Assembly: GCF_014207135.1 (NCBI RefSeq)
Contig: NZ_JACHCC010000002.1
Location: 186,001 to 250,000, forward strand
DNA from: Pedobacter cryoconitis
GTDB lineage: Bacteria; Bacteroidota; Bacteroidia; Sphingobacteriales; Sphingobacteriaceae
DNA: 64,000 bases
Direction: 5' to 3'
This document shows positions 1 to 8,721 of the stretch, in pieces. The notes under the pieces were generated by a model, which worked only from the letters and a program-made list of their open reading frames with translations, did not search any database and was not told the origin of the DNA. A program made the translations under genes and the position numbers. Position 1 is the stretch's first letter. Each line of letters begins with the position of its first letter.

Positions 1-61
1 TTAAATGATGCTTTCTAATATTTATTCTTGATAGAATTTTGATTTTAGGCTTATTTATAGT

Positions 62-69
62 TTTATTTG
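62..69 (+). promoter_or_regulatory. Possible topA promoter (-7-like box)
   Basis: TTTATTTG is one base from the Bacteroidota -7 consensus TAnnTTTG. It is preceded 20 nt upstream by TTTTG (37-41), which suits the -33 element, and ends 16 nt before the topA ATG. The spacing is right but the box is imperfect, so this is a tentative call. Confidence 0.35.
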
Positions 70-85
70 CAGAAAAACCTTCTAG

Positions 86-2671
86 ATGGCCAAAAATTTA
101 TTAATAGTTGAATCACCTGCAAAAGCGAAAACAATAGAAGGGTATTTAGGTAAAGATTTCCTTGTTAAATCGAGTTACGGACACATCCGTGACCTGGTAA
201 AAGGAGATATGGGAATTGATACGAACAATGATTTCGCCCAGACCTATGAAGTACCCGCCGATAAAAAGCAAGTGGTTGCTGAACTTAAGAAATTAGCAAA
301 GGAAGCCGAGATGGTATGGCTCGCATCCGATGAGGACCGTGAAGGGGAAGCAATTTCCTGGCACTTATTTGAGACGCTTGGGCTGAAAGAAAACAAGACT
401 AAACGAATTGTTTTTCATGAGATTACTAAACCTGCAATTTTAAAAGCAATTGAGTCACCAAGGACCATTGATTATAATCTGGTTAACGCGCAACAGGCAA
501 GACGTGTATTAGATCGTCTGGTAGGTTTCGAACTCTCACCTGTATTATGGAAAAAAGTTAAACCTTCTTTATCTGCCGGTCGTGTGCAATCAGTTGCAGT
601 ACGTCTGATTGTAGACAGAGAACGTGAAGTAAATAAGTTTAACGCTGCTGCTGCATTTAAAATCACAGCAAGGTTCAGCACAGGAAAAGCCAGAGAACTG
701 GTTAAAGCCGAATTACCACAGCGGTTTGAACAGGAAGCAGATGCAGAGAAGTTTGTACGCGACTGTATTCATGCTGGTTTTAAAATCAGCAGCCTGGAAA
801 CTAAACCCGCTAAACGTAATCCTGCTGCACCTTTTACAACCTCTACTTTACAACAGGAAGCATCCAGGAAATTAGGTTTCCCGGTTTCCCGTACCATGCA
901 GGTTGCACAGCGCTTATATGAAAGTGGAAAGATCACTTACATGAGAACGGATTCTGTTAATTTATCAGAAACTGCGCTTGCTGCTGCTGCCAGTGAGATC
1001 AATACTGCATACGGAAAGCAATATCATCACCCAAGGACTTATAAAACTAAATCGGCAGGCGCTCAGGAAGCGCATGAGGCCATCCGCCCTACTTACTTTA
1101 ATCAGCACACAGTTACTGGTGATAGTTCGGAGCAGCGCTTATATGAGCTAATCTGGAAACGCGCCATTGCGTCACAGATGAGTGAGGCATTATTTGAAAA
1201 AACAACTGCCCAGATTGCAGTCAGTACAAGAAGCGAAAACCTGATTGCTGAAGGTGAAGTCATGAAGTTTGATGGTTTTCTGAAAGTCTATCTCGAATCG
1301 AGTGATGACGAGGATACTGAAGAAAAAGACAATGAAAATATTCTTCCTCCATTAACTAACGGACAGGAACTGATCCTGAATGTGATGAATGCGACAGAGA
1401 GGTTCTCCCGTCCACCAGCAAGATATACTGAGGCCAGCCTGGTTAAAAAACTGGAGGAACTAGGTATAGGCCGTCCTTCTACTTACGCCCCTACAATCTC
1501 AACGATCCAAAACCGTGGTTATGTAGTTAAAGAAGACCGTGACGGACGTACGCGTTCTTTTGGATCTATTATCCTGGAAAACGGACAGCTTACAAAAGCT
1601 ATCAAAACTGAAATTACAGGCGCTGAAAAATCTAAGTTGTTTCCAACTGATATTGGTGAAGTAGTCAATGACTTCCTGGTAGAACATTTTAAAGGAATTG
1701 TAGACTTTAACTTCACAGCGAAAGTAGAAAAGGAATTTGATGAAATAGCTCAGGGATTACAAAACTGGACTAAAATGCTTCATGCCTTTTATACCCCCTT
1801 CCATAAAGAGGTAGAGGTTACGACAGAAACTGCAGACAGAGCAAACGGGGAACGTTTGCTGGGTATAGATCCGGTAAGTGGTAAAAATGTCTATGCTAAG
1901 GTGGGTAAATTTGGTCCCCTGGTACAGATCGGACAGAATGATGACGAGGAAAAACCAAGATACGCCAGTCTGATGAAATCTCAGTCTGTTGGTACAGTAA
2001 CACTCGAAGATGCTTTAGAGCAATTCAGGTTACCTTTCCAGCTGGAGAATTATAAAGATAAAGAAGTAGCCGTAGGTGTTGGCCGCTTCGGACCTTATGT
2101 GAAATGGGGAGAAACTTATATCTCTATTCCTAAGAATGAAGACCCACTCACTGTAGATCAGCTCCGTGCCCAGGTAATTATTGAAGAAAAAATTACTGCT
2201 GATGCACCGGTAGCACATCATGAAGGTTTACCGGTAACTAAAGGTACGGGACGTTTCGGACCTTTTATCAAGTGGAATGACTTGTTTATCAATGTTCCTA
2301 AAGCTTATGATTTTGATAATTTATCTGATCAGGACATTGCTGAACTGATTACTAAAAAGGTAGAGAAAGAGGCTAACCGCTTTATCCAGCAATGGAATGC
2401 AGAGAAAATAGCTATCGAGAATGGCAGATGGGGACCTTTCATCCGTTTTGGTAAAGACATGCTTAAACTAGGTAAGAATCCGGCAACAAAAGATAAATAT
2501 ACTGCTGAAGATTTAGCTGTTTTATCACTGGATGAGGTTAAGAAATTAATTGTTGAACAAGTACCCAATGCTTTTGAACCAAAGGTAACCAAGAAAAAAG
2601 CCGCTGGTACTAAAACTGCAGCAGCTAAAAAAGCACCGGCAAAGAAAAAAGCCCCTGTAAATAAGAAATAA
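86..2671 (+). CDS. topA: DNA topoisomerase I (type IA)
   Basis: Relaxes negatively supercoiled DNA by single-strand passage, balancing gyrase. The 861-residue protein opens with the Toprim motif (LLIVESPAKAKTIEGYLG) and has acidic DEDREGEA near residue 80. The catalytic tyrosine is Y285 in the TYMRTDS motif. The C-terminal third carries four topoisomerase repeat units of the GRFGPFIKW type (roughly residues 595-800) instead of Cys4 zinc ribbons; no CxxC pairs are visible there. It ends in a Lys/Ala-rich basic tail, common in Bacteroidota TopA and probably DNA-binding. The next gene begins 4 nt downstream, so the two are probably co-transcribed. Start chosen at the ATG directly before the Toprim motif. 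Confidence 0.98.
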   Translation: MAKNLLIVESPAKAKTIEGYLGKDFLVKSSYGHIRDLVKGDMGIDTNNDFAQTYEVPADKKQVVAELKKLAKEAEMVWLASDEDREGEAISWHLFETLGLKENKTKRIVFHEITKPAILKAIESPRTIDYNLVNAQQARRVLDRLVGFELSPVLWKKVKPSLSAGRVQSVAVRLIVDREREVNKFNAAAAFKITARFSTGKARELVKAELPQRFEQEADAEKFVRDCIHAGFKISSLETKPAKRNPAAPFTTSTLQQEASRKLGFPVSRTMQVAQRLYESGKITYMRTDSVNLSETALAAAASEINTAYGKQYHHPRTYKTKSAGAQEAHEAIRPTYFNQHTVTGDSSEQRLYELIWKRAIASQMSEALFEKTTAQIAVSTRSENLIAEGEVMKFDGFLKVYLESSDDEDTEEKDNENILPPLTNGQELILNVMNATERFSRPPARYTEASLVKKLEELGIGRPSTYAPTISTIQNRGYVVKEDRDGRTRSFGSIILENGQLTKAIKTEITGAEKSKLFPTDIGEVVNDFLVEHFKGIVDFNFTAKVEKEFDEIAQGLQNWTKMLHAFYTPFHKEVEVTTETADRANGERLLGIDPVSGKNVYAKVGKFGPLVQIGQNDDEEKPRYASLMKSQSVGTVTLEDALEQFRLPFQLENYKDKEVAVGVGRFGPYVKWGETYISIPKNEDPLTVDQLRAQVIIEEKITADAPVAHHEGLPVTKGTGRFGPFIKWNDLFINVPKAYDFDNLSDQDIAELITKKVEKEANRFIQQWNAEKIAIENGRWGPFIRFGKDMLKLGKNPATKDKYTAEDLAVLSLDEVKKLIVEQVPNAFEPKVTKKKAAGTKTAAAKKAPAKKKAPVNKK

Positions 2672-2675
2672 AAAC

Positions 2676-3080
2676 ATGAAGAAAGATCTGCCGGAAAATA
2701 TTGTAGAAGACCTGGCCATGGCAGTGGTGCTAATGAATGAAACACCGGAAAGCAAAAACTGGACTGTTTACCTGGTTAACCTTAAGGGTGTACAGATAGA
2801 CAATGTACTCATCAGTTCTAAAGGTTATGGAGAAAAAGATGGCAGAATGGTAAAAACCTCTGTATTACGTCATTTTCTGGGAGATGTTCCAGCAACTTCG
2901 TTTAAAGGAGTTGAAGCTATAGACACAGAGGTATTTGGACTAACCAATGAATACTGGCTAAGTTATTATATTGACGGAACGATTTATGATAAAAAGTTCA
3001 TTTTTCTACCAGAAAGTATAGTAGACGAGAATCTCATTAAAATACCCCTGGTTAATAAACCTGGTGTGATGATTAAATAG
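2676..3080 (+). CDS. Conserved hypothetical protein downstream of topA
   Basis: A 134-residue soluble protein with no signal peptide, transmembrane segment or cysteine motif that I recognise. It is mixed alpha/beta, with a repeated pattern of short strands and aromatic residues (residues 25-35 and 85-105). The start lies 4 nt after the topA stop, so it is very probably in the topA operon. The size and position resemble a small uncharacterised Bacteroidota protein family, but I cannot assign a function. Coding is supported by an uninterrupted frame with typical codon use and tight operon spacing. Confidence 0.85.
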   Translation: MKKDLPENIVEDLAMAVVLMNETPESKNWTVYLVNLKGVQIDNVLISSKGYGEKDGRMVKTSVLRHFLGDVPATSFKGVEAIDTEVFGLTNEYWLSYYIDGTIYDKKFIFLPESIVDENLIKIPLVNKPGVMIK

Positions 3081-3137
3081 GATTCCCGGTTCAATAATTT
3101 TTCGTATTTTTCCTGTCTATCTATACAAACGGGAAAT

Positions 3138-6100
3138 ATGGAAAACGGAAAATATACCTTTCTGCATAAAAATAAAAAGCCAGTTTTAATTGGTGTAATT
3201 GCAGTTATCCTCCTGGGGATAACTGCAATTTTTGTTTTCAAAAAACACAAATCTCTGGAGAGTCAGCAGTTATATGCTAAATACATCGATTCTTATACCT
3301 CCGGTACAATTTCCAAAAAGAGTTTTATCAGGATACAATTAGCCAGCCAGGTAAAAACTATGGGTGAAATTGGTAAACCTGATGAGCGTAATCTGTTCAG
3401 CTTCTCTCCTTCCGTAAAAGGCAAGACCTATTGGATTGATGCACAGACCATAGAGTTCAGACCTGACGAAAAGCTGGAATCAGGTAAAACTTATCAGGCT
3501 ACATTTGATTTAGGTAAAGTAACGGAAACGGAGAAAGGACTGGAAGAATTTGAGTTTGATTTCAAGGTGATCCATCCCGGACTGGTACTCAGCCAGAATG
3601 GACTGATCTCTCAGAATAATACTTCTTTAACCTATATGAAGCTGACTGGAGAGATCAGCACAGCTGATGATGAAGATCCGAAAAAGATTGAAAAATGTCT
3701 GGAACTGGAGTTTAATCAGCCTCTTAAAATAAAATGGCAGCATAATCCTCAGAAAAACAGCTCGGTGTTCCAGATTGATAGTATCAAAAAAACAGCAAAA
3801 GAAGAAAAATTAAGTCTGAAATGGTCTGGTGATGCAATTGAAGCCCAGAATAAAGGAGAAGAAAATCTGGCTGTACCGGCCAATGGTGTCTTTAAAGTAC
3901 TTGCGACAAAAGCTGTACAGAACCTGGAAGATTATGCACTGGTGCAATTTTCCGAGCCCGTGGGTATAGGTCAGGATCTGACGGGTTTAATCACCTTAGG
4001 TGCTGCAGCGACAGATCTGAGGTATACTATTGACGGTAGTCAGGTAAAAATTTATACACCAGAACCGCTACTGGGAAATTACACGCTGACAGTAAATAAA
4101 GGAGTAATCAATAGCAATGAACGTGCATTGAATGCCAGTGTCACCGCCAATATTGTATTTGATAACAAACTACCTTCTGTAACGATAGCCGGAAGCGGAA
4201 CTATCCTGCCAAATTCGGGAAAACTGGTTCTCCCTTTTGAAGCGACCAATCTGAATGCAGTAGATGTGACTATCATCAAGGTTTATGAAAATAACATCCC
4301 TCAGTTTTTTCAGACCAATAACTACAAGGAAGCTAACGAATTAAGGAGGGTTGGTAAACCATTACTACAGAAAAAAATACGCCTGGATGAAGACAAGACA
4401 CTCAACCTGCACAAAAAAAACAGGTTTGTACTGGATCTGGATAAAATCATTAAAGCCGAACCTGGGGCTATGTACAGGGTAACTTTTAGTTTCCGTCAGA
4501 AATATAATATACTGGCTTGTGCAGAAGGAAAAACTAAAGAAGCAACAGATAGTGATGAGGAATATTATGGTGAAAAAATAGATGAAGATGATAGCTTCTG
4601 GAAAGCTTATAATAACTATTATACAACAGCCTATAACTGGAGTGATAAAGATAACCCATGCACGCCGTCATATTATACGAATGATAAGTTTGCCAGCAGG
4701 AACCTACTGGTTTCCAATATCGGACTGGTAGCCAAAAGAGGAAATGATAATAGTATGCTGGTGGTTGCGACTGATTTGCTGACGGCTAAAGGTATGAGTG
4801 GAATCACGCTCGAACTCATGGATTATCAGCAGCAGGTTATTTATACAGCAAAAACTGATGGTGATGGAATGGCCACTTTTGAACTCAAGAGAAAACCATA
4901 TCTGTTGGTAGCCAAACATGGTGATGAACGTGGGTATCTGAAACTTGATGATGGAAACTCTCTCCCACTCAGCCGTTTTGATGTAGGCGGTGACGTAGTA
5001 CAAAACGGATTAAAAGGGTTAATTTATGGAGAACGTGGCGTCTGGAGACCTGGTGATTCGCTCTTTTTATCATTCATCCTCGAAGACAAATTAAAGAAAC
5101 TACCACCTGCCTACCCTATTAGTTTTGAGCTATATAACCCAATGGGACAATTGATTAAGAAGTCTGTCATTGGTTCTTCTTTAAATGGATTCTATACCTT
5201 CCGTACAGCCACTGACCGTACTGCCCCAACAGGAAGCTGGGTGGCTAAGGTTAAAGCTGGCGGAGCATCTTTCCAGAAAACGATTAAGATCGAAACAATC
5301 ATGCCTAACCGATTGAAGATTGGTTTTGATATTGGCAACAGAAAATACCTGGGGACTGGTACCGGGGCAACGGCTACGCTATCTGCAAACTGGCTATTTG
5401 GTGCACCTGGTAAAAACCTGAAGGCTAAGGTTGACGTGAACCTGAATACCATGAAAACTACTTTCCCTGGTTTTGATGGTTTTAACTTTGATAATCCTAC
5501 AGTGAATTTTGTCTCCCAGGTTAAAACTATTTTTGAAGGTACACTGAACGATCAGGGAGTAGTCTCAGTTAATACCAACCTGAATGACAATGCTTCTGCA
5601 CCCGGTGTACTAAAGGCTAACTTCACCACTAAAGTATTTGAGGCAGGTGGAAATTTCAGTATAGATAACTTCTCAATCCCCTACCATGTGTTTAACAGCT
5701 ATTATGGTATAAAAGCACCCGAAGGCGAAAAACTGAGTGGAATGCTCCTGACTGGTAAAGATCATAAATTTGCATTAGTCAATGTGAACCGTGATGGTCA
5801 GCTGATTGGCGGCACTAAAAACGTGCAGGTAGAGCTGTATAAAGTGCAGTGGCGCTGGTGGTGGGAACAGGATACACAAAACTCATTTGCGAACTTCACG
5901 CAGAACAATTACAACAAGCTGATTTCAAAAGAAAATGTAACCTTACAAAATGGTAAAGGCAGCTGGACACTGAGAATAAATGAACCGGAATGGGGCCGTT
6001 ACCTTGTACTGGTCCGTGATCTTAGCGGAGGGCATGTAACCGGCAAAGCTGTTTATGTAGACTGGCCGGGCTGGGCACAAAGAGAACAGTCATCTAATCC

Positions 6101-8717
6101 GACCGAAGCTTCCATGCTGTCGTTTACGGCCAACAAGACCAAATTTAAGGTAGGTGAAGATATTGTACTGACAATTCCAACCGGTGCGAATGGAAGAGCA
6201 CTGATCTCTATTGAAAATGGCAGCAAGGTATTAAAAACCTTCTGGACAGATACTAAGGCAGGCCAGACTCAGTTTAAGTTTAAGGCTGAGAAAAACATGG
6301 CACCTAACGTATTTGCCAATATTACGCTATTACAACCGCATGCCCAAACGGTGAACGACCTCCCTATCCGGATGTACGGAGCCATTCCATTAATTGTGGA
6401 AGATCCCGAAACTATTCTCAAACCGGTTATCAAAATGGCCGACAAAATTAAACCGGAAACAGAAAATACGATTACTGTTTCGGAGCAGAATGGGAAAGCT
6501 ATGACTTATACCATTGCATTGGTAGATGAAGGTCTGCTGGATTTAACAAGATTTAAAACACCAGACCCACATGCTGTATTTTATGCTCGCGAAGGTCTGG
6601 GTGTAAAAACATGGGATCTCTTTGATTATGTATTGGGTGCCTGGGGCGGTAATCTGGAGAGAATATTAAGTATTGGTGGAGACGGAAGTGCCAACCGTAA
6701 CCTTAACCCTGCAAAAGCAAACAGGTTTAGTGCTGTTGTCAAATATATGGGGCCTTTTGCTTTAAGTAAAGGCGGTTCACAAACCCATAAATTTAAATTA
6801 CCACAGTATATTGGTGCTGTAAGAGCAATGGTTGTAGCCGGACAGGATGGCGCCTATGGTGCTGCGGAGAAATCTGTTCAGGTTAAAAAACCATTGATGG
6901 TCCTGGCAACACTTCCAAGAGTAATTGGTCCGGGAGAGAGTTTCACTTTACCGGTGACTGTATTTGCTACAGAAAATAATCTTAAAAATGTAACGGTACA
7001 ATTACAGACCCAAAACCTGCAGGTCACAGGCAATAAAACAAGACAGCTGACTTATAAACAACCTGGTGAACAGATGGCGTATTTTGACGTAACTGTGCCA
7101 CAGATGACAGGCATAGCTAAGGTTAAAATTGTAGCACAAAGTGGTGCTGAAAAAGCCGTTTATGACCTGGAACTGGATATCAGGAATCCAAATCCTTATG
7201 TTACTCAGGTAGTTTCAGCCATTATTCAGCCTGGACAAACCTGGTCGGCGGATTATCTCCCGCTGGGTATTTCGGGCAGTAACACTGGTAGCGTAGAATT
7301 ATCGGCCATCCCTCCTGTTAACCTTAAAAAGCGACTAAATTATCTGATACAATATCCTTATGGATGTGTAGAGCAAATTACGTCGGCTGTGTTCCCACAG
7401 TTATTCCTGAATAAACTGAGTCCATTGACCGAACAACAGAAGGCAACAACAGATAAAAACATTAAATCGGGCATTAACCGTCTGCGTGCTTTCCAGACTA
7501 CCGATGGCGGACTGGCCTACTGGCCAGGGCAACCTTCTGCTGATGAATGGGGAACAAATTATGCTGGTCATTTCCTGGTGGAAGCACAGAATAGTGGCTA
7601 TAATATACCAGTCGGAATGCTGGATGAAGTATTACGTTATCTTAAAGCCAAAGCGGGCAGTTGGGTACCTAACAGCAATAATTTCTATGGTGGTGATCTC
7701 TCGCAAGCTTACCGTCTTTATGTGCTGGCACTAGCCCGCAAACCAGAAATGGCAGCTATGAACAGATTAAGGGCATTTGAATATTTATCAGTAAGCGCTA
7801 AATGGCGGTTAGCTGCTGCCTATCAGCTGGCTGGTCAGGCTACTGCTGCAAATGCATTGATCAAAGGGCTTGAAGTTACAGTTAAACCATATAATCAATT
7901 GGGTGGAACTTATGGCTCTGACAGTCGTGATGAAGCAATGATCCTGGAAACGCTGACACTGATGGGTCAGAAAGGAAAAGCTGCCCAGGTTTTACAAACT
8001 CTGGCGGCCAAACTCGGCACCGATGACTGGTACAGTACGCAAACTACAGCTTACAGTTTATTGGCCGTAGCTAAATTCTGCGGACAGAATTCTGCATCTG
8101 CCAGATTGCAGTACACCTATCTGCTGGATGGACAAAAGGGATCAAATAATGCCAGCCAGTATTTCAGCAGTTTGCCGGTTAATTTCAAAGGAAACAAAGC
8201 TGTGGTGACAAATAATGGAAAAACTGTGCTCTTTGCCCGGTTAATACTGGATGGACAACCGGCAGCCGGACAACATAATCTTAAACCAAATAATCCGGAT
8301 ATTCTGGATATGTCTGTGAATTATAAATTACTTAATGGCAAACCAATAGACCCTACGACCTTAAAACAAGGTTTAGACTTTTATGCTGAGGTAATTATAA
8401 AAAACCCAGGAAAAATGGGCTTTTATGAGCAGATGGCACTTACACAGATTTTCCCTTCCGGCTGGGAGATTATCAATACCAGACTGAATGATAATGAAAG
8501 TATTATTTCATCTTCACCCTATACTTACAGAGATACCAGAGATGATCGCGTATTTACTTATTTTAACCTCAGGGAGAATGAAACTGTGACTTACAAGGTT
8601 CTCCTGAATGCATCATATATTGGTAAATATTATCTTTCTGCCGTACAATGCGAGGCGATGTATAATCATACAATCAGCGCAACACAGGATGGGAAATGGG
8701 TGCAGGTGATTAAATAA
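3138..8717 (+). CDS. Bacterial alpha-2-macroglobulin family protein
   Basis: A very large (1859 aa) envelope protein of the alpha-2-macroglobulin/YfhM class, thought to trap attacking proteases in the periplasm. An N-terminal membrane anchor (about residues 14-33, VLIGVIAVILLGITAIFVF) follows a short basic cytosolic stretch. There is no lipobox cysteine, unlike the E. coli lipoprotein form. Macroglobulin beta domains follow, including an MG2-like segment near residue 620 (GERGVWRPGDSLFLSFIL). The thioester motif is intact: G1409-C1410-V1411-E1412-Q1413, within the alpha-helical TED domain. The stop is 4 nt before pbpC, the usual partner, suggesting co-transcription and a role in protecting or monitoring cell-wall damage. 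Confidence 0.95.
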   Translation: MENGKYTFLHKNKKPVLIGVIAVILLGITAIFVFKKHKSLESQQLYAKYIDSYTSGTISKKSFIRIQLASQVKTMGEIGKPDERNLFSFSPSVKGKTYWIDAQTIEFRPDEKLESGKTYQATFDLGKVTETEKGLEEFEFDFKVIHPGLVLSQNGLISQNNTSLTYMKLTGEISTADDEDPKKIEKCLELEFNQPLKIKWQHNPQKNSSVFQIDSIKKTAKEEKLSLKWSGDAIEAQNKGEENLAVPANGVFKVLATKAVQNLEDYALVQFSEPVGIGQDLTGLITLGAAATDLRYTIDGSQVKIYTPEPLLGNYTLTVNKGVINSNERALNASVTANIVFDNKLPSVTIAGSGTILPNSGKLVLPFEATNLNAVDVTIIKVYENNIPQFFQTNNYKEANELRRVGKPLLQKKIRLDEDKTLNLHKKNRFVLDLDKIIKAEPGAMYRVTFSFRQKYNILACAEGKTKEATDSDEEYYGEKIDEDDSFWKAYNNYYTTAYNWSDKDNPCTPSYYTNDKFASRNLLVSNIGLVAKRGNDNSMLVVATDLLTAKGMSGITLELMDYQQQVIYTAKTDGDGMATFELKRKPYLLVAKHGDERGYLKLDDGNSLPLSRFDVGGDVVQNGLKGLIYGERGVWRPGDSLFLSFILEDKLKKLPPAYPISFELYNPMGQLIKKSVIGSSLNGFYTFRTATDRTAPTGSWVAKVKAGGASFQKTIKIETIMPNRLKIGFDIGNRKYLGTGTGATATLSANWLFGAPGKNLKAKVDVNLNTMKTTFPGFDGFNFDNPTVNFVSQVKTIFEGTLNDQGVVSVNTNLNDNASAPGVLKANFTTKVFEAGGNFSIDNFSIPYHVFNSYYGIKAPEGEKLSGMLLTGKDHKFALVNVNRDGQLIGGTKNVQVELYKVQWRWWWEQDTQNSFANFTQNNYNKLISKENVTLQNGKGSWTLRINEPEWGRYLVLVRDLSGGHVTGKAVYVDWPGWAQREQSSNPTEASMLSFTANKTKFKVGEDIVLTIPTGANGRALISIENGSKVLKTFWTDTKAGQTQFKFKAEKNMAPNVFANITLLQPHAQTVNDLPIRMYGAIPLIVEDPETILKPVIKMADKIKPETENTITVSEQNGKAMTYTIALVDEGLLDLTRFKTPDPHAVFYAREGLGVKTWDLFDYVLGAWGGNLERILSIGGDGSANRNLNPAKANRFSAVVKYMGPFALSKGGSQTHKFKLPQYIGAVRAMVVAGQDGAYGAAEKSVQVKKPLMVLATLPRVIGPGESFTLPVTVFATENNLKNVTVQLQTQNLQVTGNKTRQLTYKQPGEQMAYFDVTVPQMTGIAKVKIVAQSGAEKAVYDLELDIRNPNPYVTQVVSAIIQPGQTWSADYLPLGISGSNTGSVELSAIPPVNLKKRLNYLIQYPYGCVEQITSAVFPQLFLNKLSPLTEQQKATTDKNIKSGINRLRAFQTTDGGLAYWPGQPSADEWGTNYAGHFLVEAQNSGYNIPVGMLDEVLRYLKAKAGSWVPNSNNFYGGDLSQAYRLYVLALARKPEMAAMNRLRAFEYLSVSAKWRLAAAYQLAGQATAANALIKGLEVTVKPYNQLGGTYGSDSRDEAMILETLTLMGQKGKAAQVLQTLAAKLGTDDWYSTQTTAYSLLAVAKFCGQNSASARLQYTYLLDGQKGSNNASQYFSSLPVNFKGNKAVVTNNGKTVLFARLILDGQPAAGQHNLKPNNPDILDMSVNYKLLNGKPIDPTTLKQGLDFYAEVIIKNPGKMGFYEQMALTQIFPSGWEIINTRLNDNESIISSSPYTYRDTRDDRVFTYFNLRENETVTYKVLLNASYIGKYYLSAVQCEAMYNHTISATQDGKWVQVIK

Positions 8718-8721
8718 AAAG